DNA from: JBELMB01 sp042088665
GTDB lineage: Bacteria > Pseudomonadota > Alphaproteobacteria > Rhodobacterales > Rhodobacteraceae
Direction of reading: 5' to 3'
Length of the DNA: 50,066 bases
Assembly (NCBI GenBank): GCA_042088665.1
Contig: JBELMB010000014.1
Coordinates: 1-50,066, forward strand
Shown: one piece after another, positions 49,759 to 50,066 of the stretch
How the letters are laid out: each line of letters begins with the position of its first letter
Numbering within the stretch: the stretch's first letter is position 1
Program-made: the position numbers and the translations under genes
The notes under the pieces: generated by a model
What the model was told of the DNA's origin: nothing
Databases searched by the model: none
What the model saw: the letters and a program-made list of their open reading frames with translations, nothing else

Positions 49759-50066
49759 GTGGTGCCAATCAACCAGCTTGATAGCGTTGCAATCAATGCC
49801 TACGCGGACAAATGCCGGGGTGAGCCTGCCTCCTGCCGCCGCAAGTATGTGCGCGAGGAGGTTCTGGAGCAGCAGTTCACCGCCATGCTTGGCCAGCTTC
49901 GGTTCGACGACGAGGTTCTTGAGTGGGTGCGCGAGGCGCTGCACGCCAGCCATGCGGACGAACGCCACGAGCACGAGGAAGCTATCAAGCGGCTCCAGGC
50001 CGAGCACAGGCGGCTCGGCGAGCGGATCAGCGCGATGTATGTCGACAAGCTTGACGGCAAGATCGG
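49759..50066 (+). pseudogene. 3' part of a large serine recombinase gene, 5'-truncated, running off the window
   Basis: The open plus-strand frame begins after a TGA at 49756-49758 and continues to the window end. From about 49810 it reads DKCRGEPASCRRKYVREEVL, then QLRFDDEVLEWVREALHASH and a coiled-coil stretch up to MYVDKLDG. That is the zinc-ribbon end and coiled coil of large serine site-specific recombinases. The catalytic serine resolvase domain and the recombinase domain that should precede it are absent, so the 5' part has been lost or replaced. The rest of the gene lies beyond the window. It marks the border of an integrated element. Confidence 0.7.

Noticed and set aside
1..50066. 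CRISPR arrays, tRNA and rRNA genes
   Set aside because: I looked for regularly spaced identical repeats and for tRNA or rRNA sequence patterns and saw none; the only tandem array is the 16-bp one, whose units are contiguous without spacers.

Overview
This window reads as chromosome of a marine alphaproteobacterium of the Roseobacter group (Rhodobacteraceae). The basis is high GC, compact operons with 4-base ATGA start/stop overlaps, and a methylated-amine gene set (Tmm, Tdm, GMAS, N-methylglutamate synthase) of the type known from Ruegeria and relatives. The taxonomic call is inference from gene content; no rRNA or tRNA gene is visible.

Positions 1-16.6 kb form a methylated-amine island. At the left edge (minus strand) lie the probable start of a DmmA-like dimethylamine monooxygenase subunit, a GcvT-family protein (likely DmmD), an unannotated 57-aa membrane protein and an Amt channel. 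Divergently (plus) lie mgsA-mgsB-mgsC-gmaS, which make gamma-glutamylmethylamide and N-methylglutamate from methylamine. Then come tmm (trimethylamine to TMAO), tdm (TMAO to dimethylamine plus formaldehyde, minus strand) coupled to two small secreted proteins, a divergent 54-aa membrane protein coupled to an EamA permease, and a LysR regulator divergent from a further GcvT/DmdA-like protein. Together these would demethylate TMA stepwise, with folate-binding GcvT domains positioned to catch the C1 units. The mgd genes and dmmBC are not in the window.

Positions 16.6-22.1 kb (minus) hold a betaine/TMAO-type ABC ATPase and a double-length permease (TmoV/TmoW-like, with no binding protein nearby), an MFS permease, and a 3-oxoadipate enol-lactonase-like hydrolase. 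The intergenic DNA around 21.07-21.28 kb carries an inverted repeat and a 16-bp tandem repeat.

Positions 22.6-36.2 kb look like a regulated catabolic island for an unknown amide or peptide-like compound. It has an M20 amidohydrolase, a penicillin-acylase-family enzyme with its IclR regulator, a divergent MlrC/M81 metallopeptidase, a complete dipeptide-type ABC importer (binding protein, two permeases, one fused double ATPase) and two more M20 enzymes. A perfect 21-bp palindrome sits between the IclR gene and the MlrC gene.

Positions 36.4-48.3 kb (minus) are one reading frame of about 3,971 codons. It encodes a giant RTX/DUF4114-type protein carrying lamin-tail domains, a 5'-nucleotidase-type phosphatase, two endonuclease/exonuclease/phosphatase domains, a choice-of-anchor-I propeller with a PhoX-like insert, and a PhoD phosphatase. 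It looks like a secreted DNA/organophosphate degrader in a single chain. The last 1.7 kb are different in character: gene remnants, a small unknown gene, and the 3' part of a serine recombinase, suggesting the edge of a mobile element.
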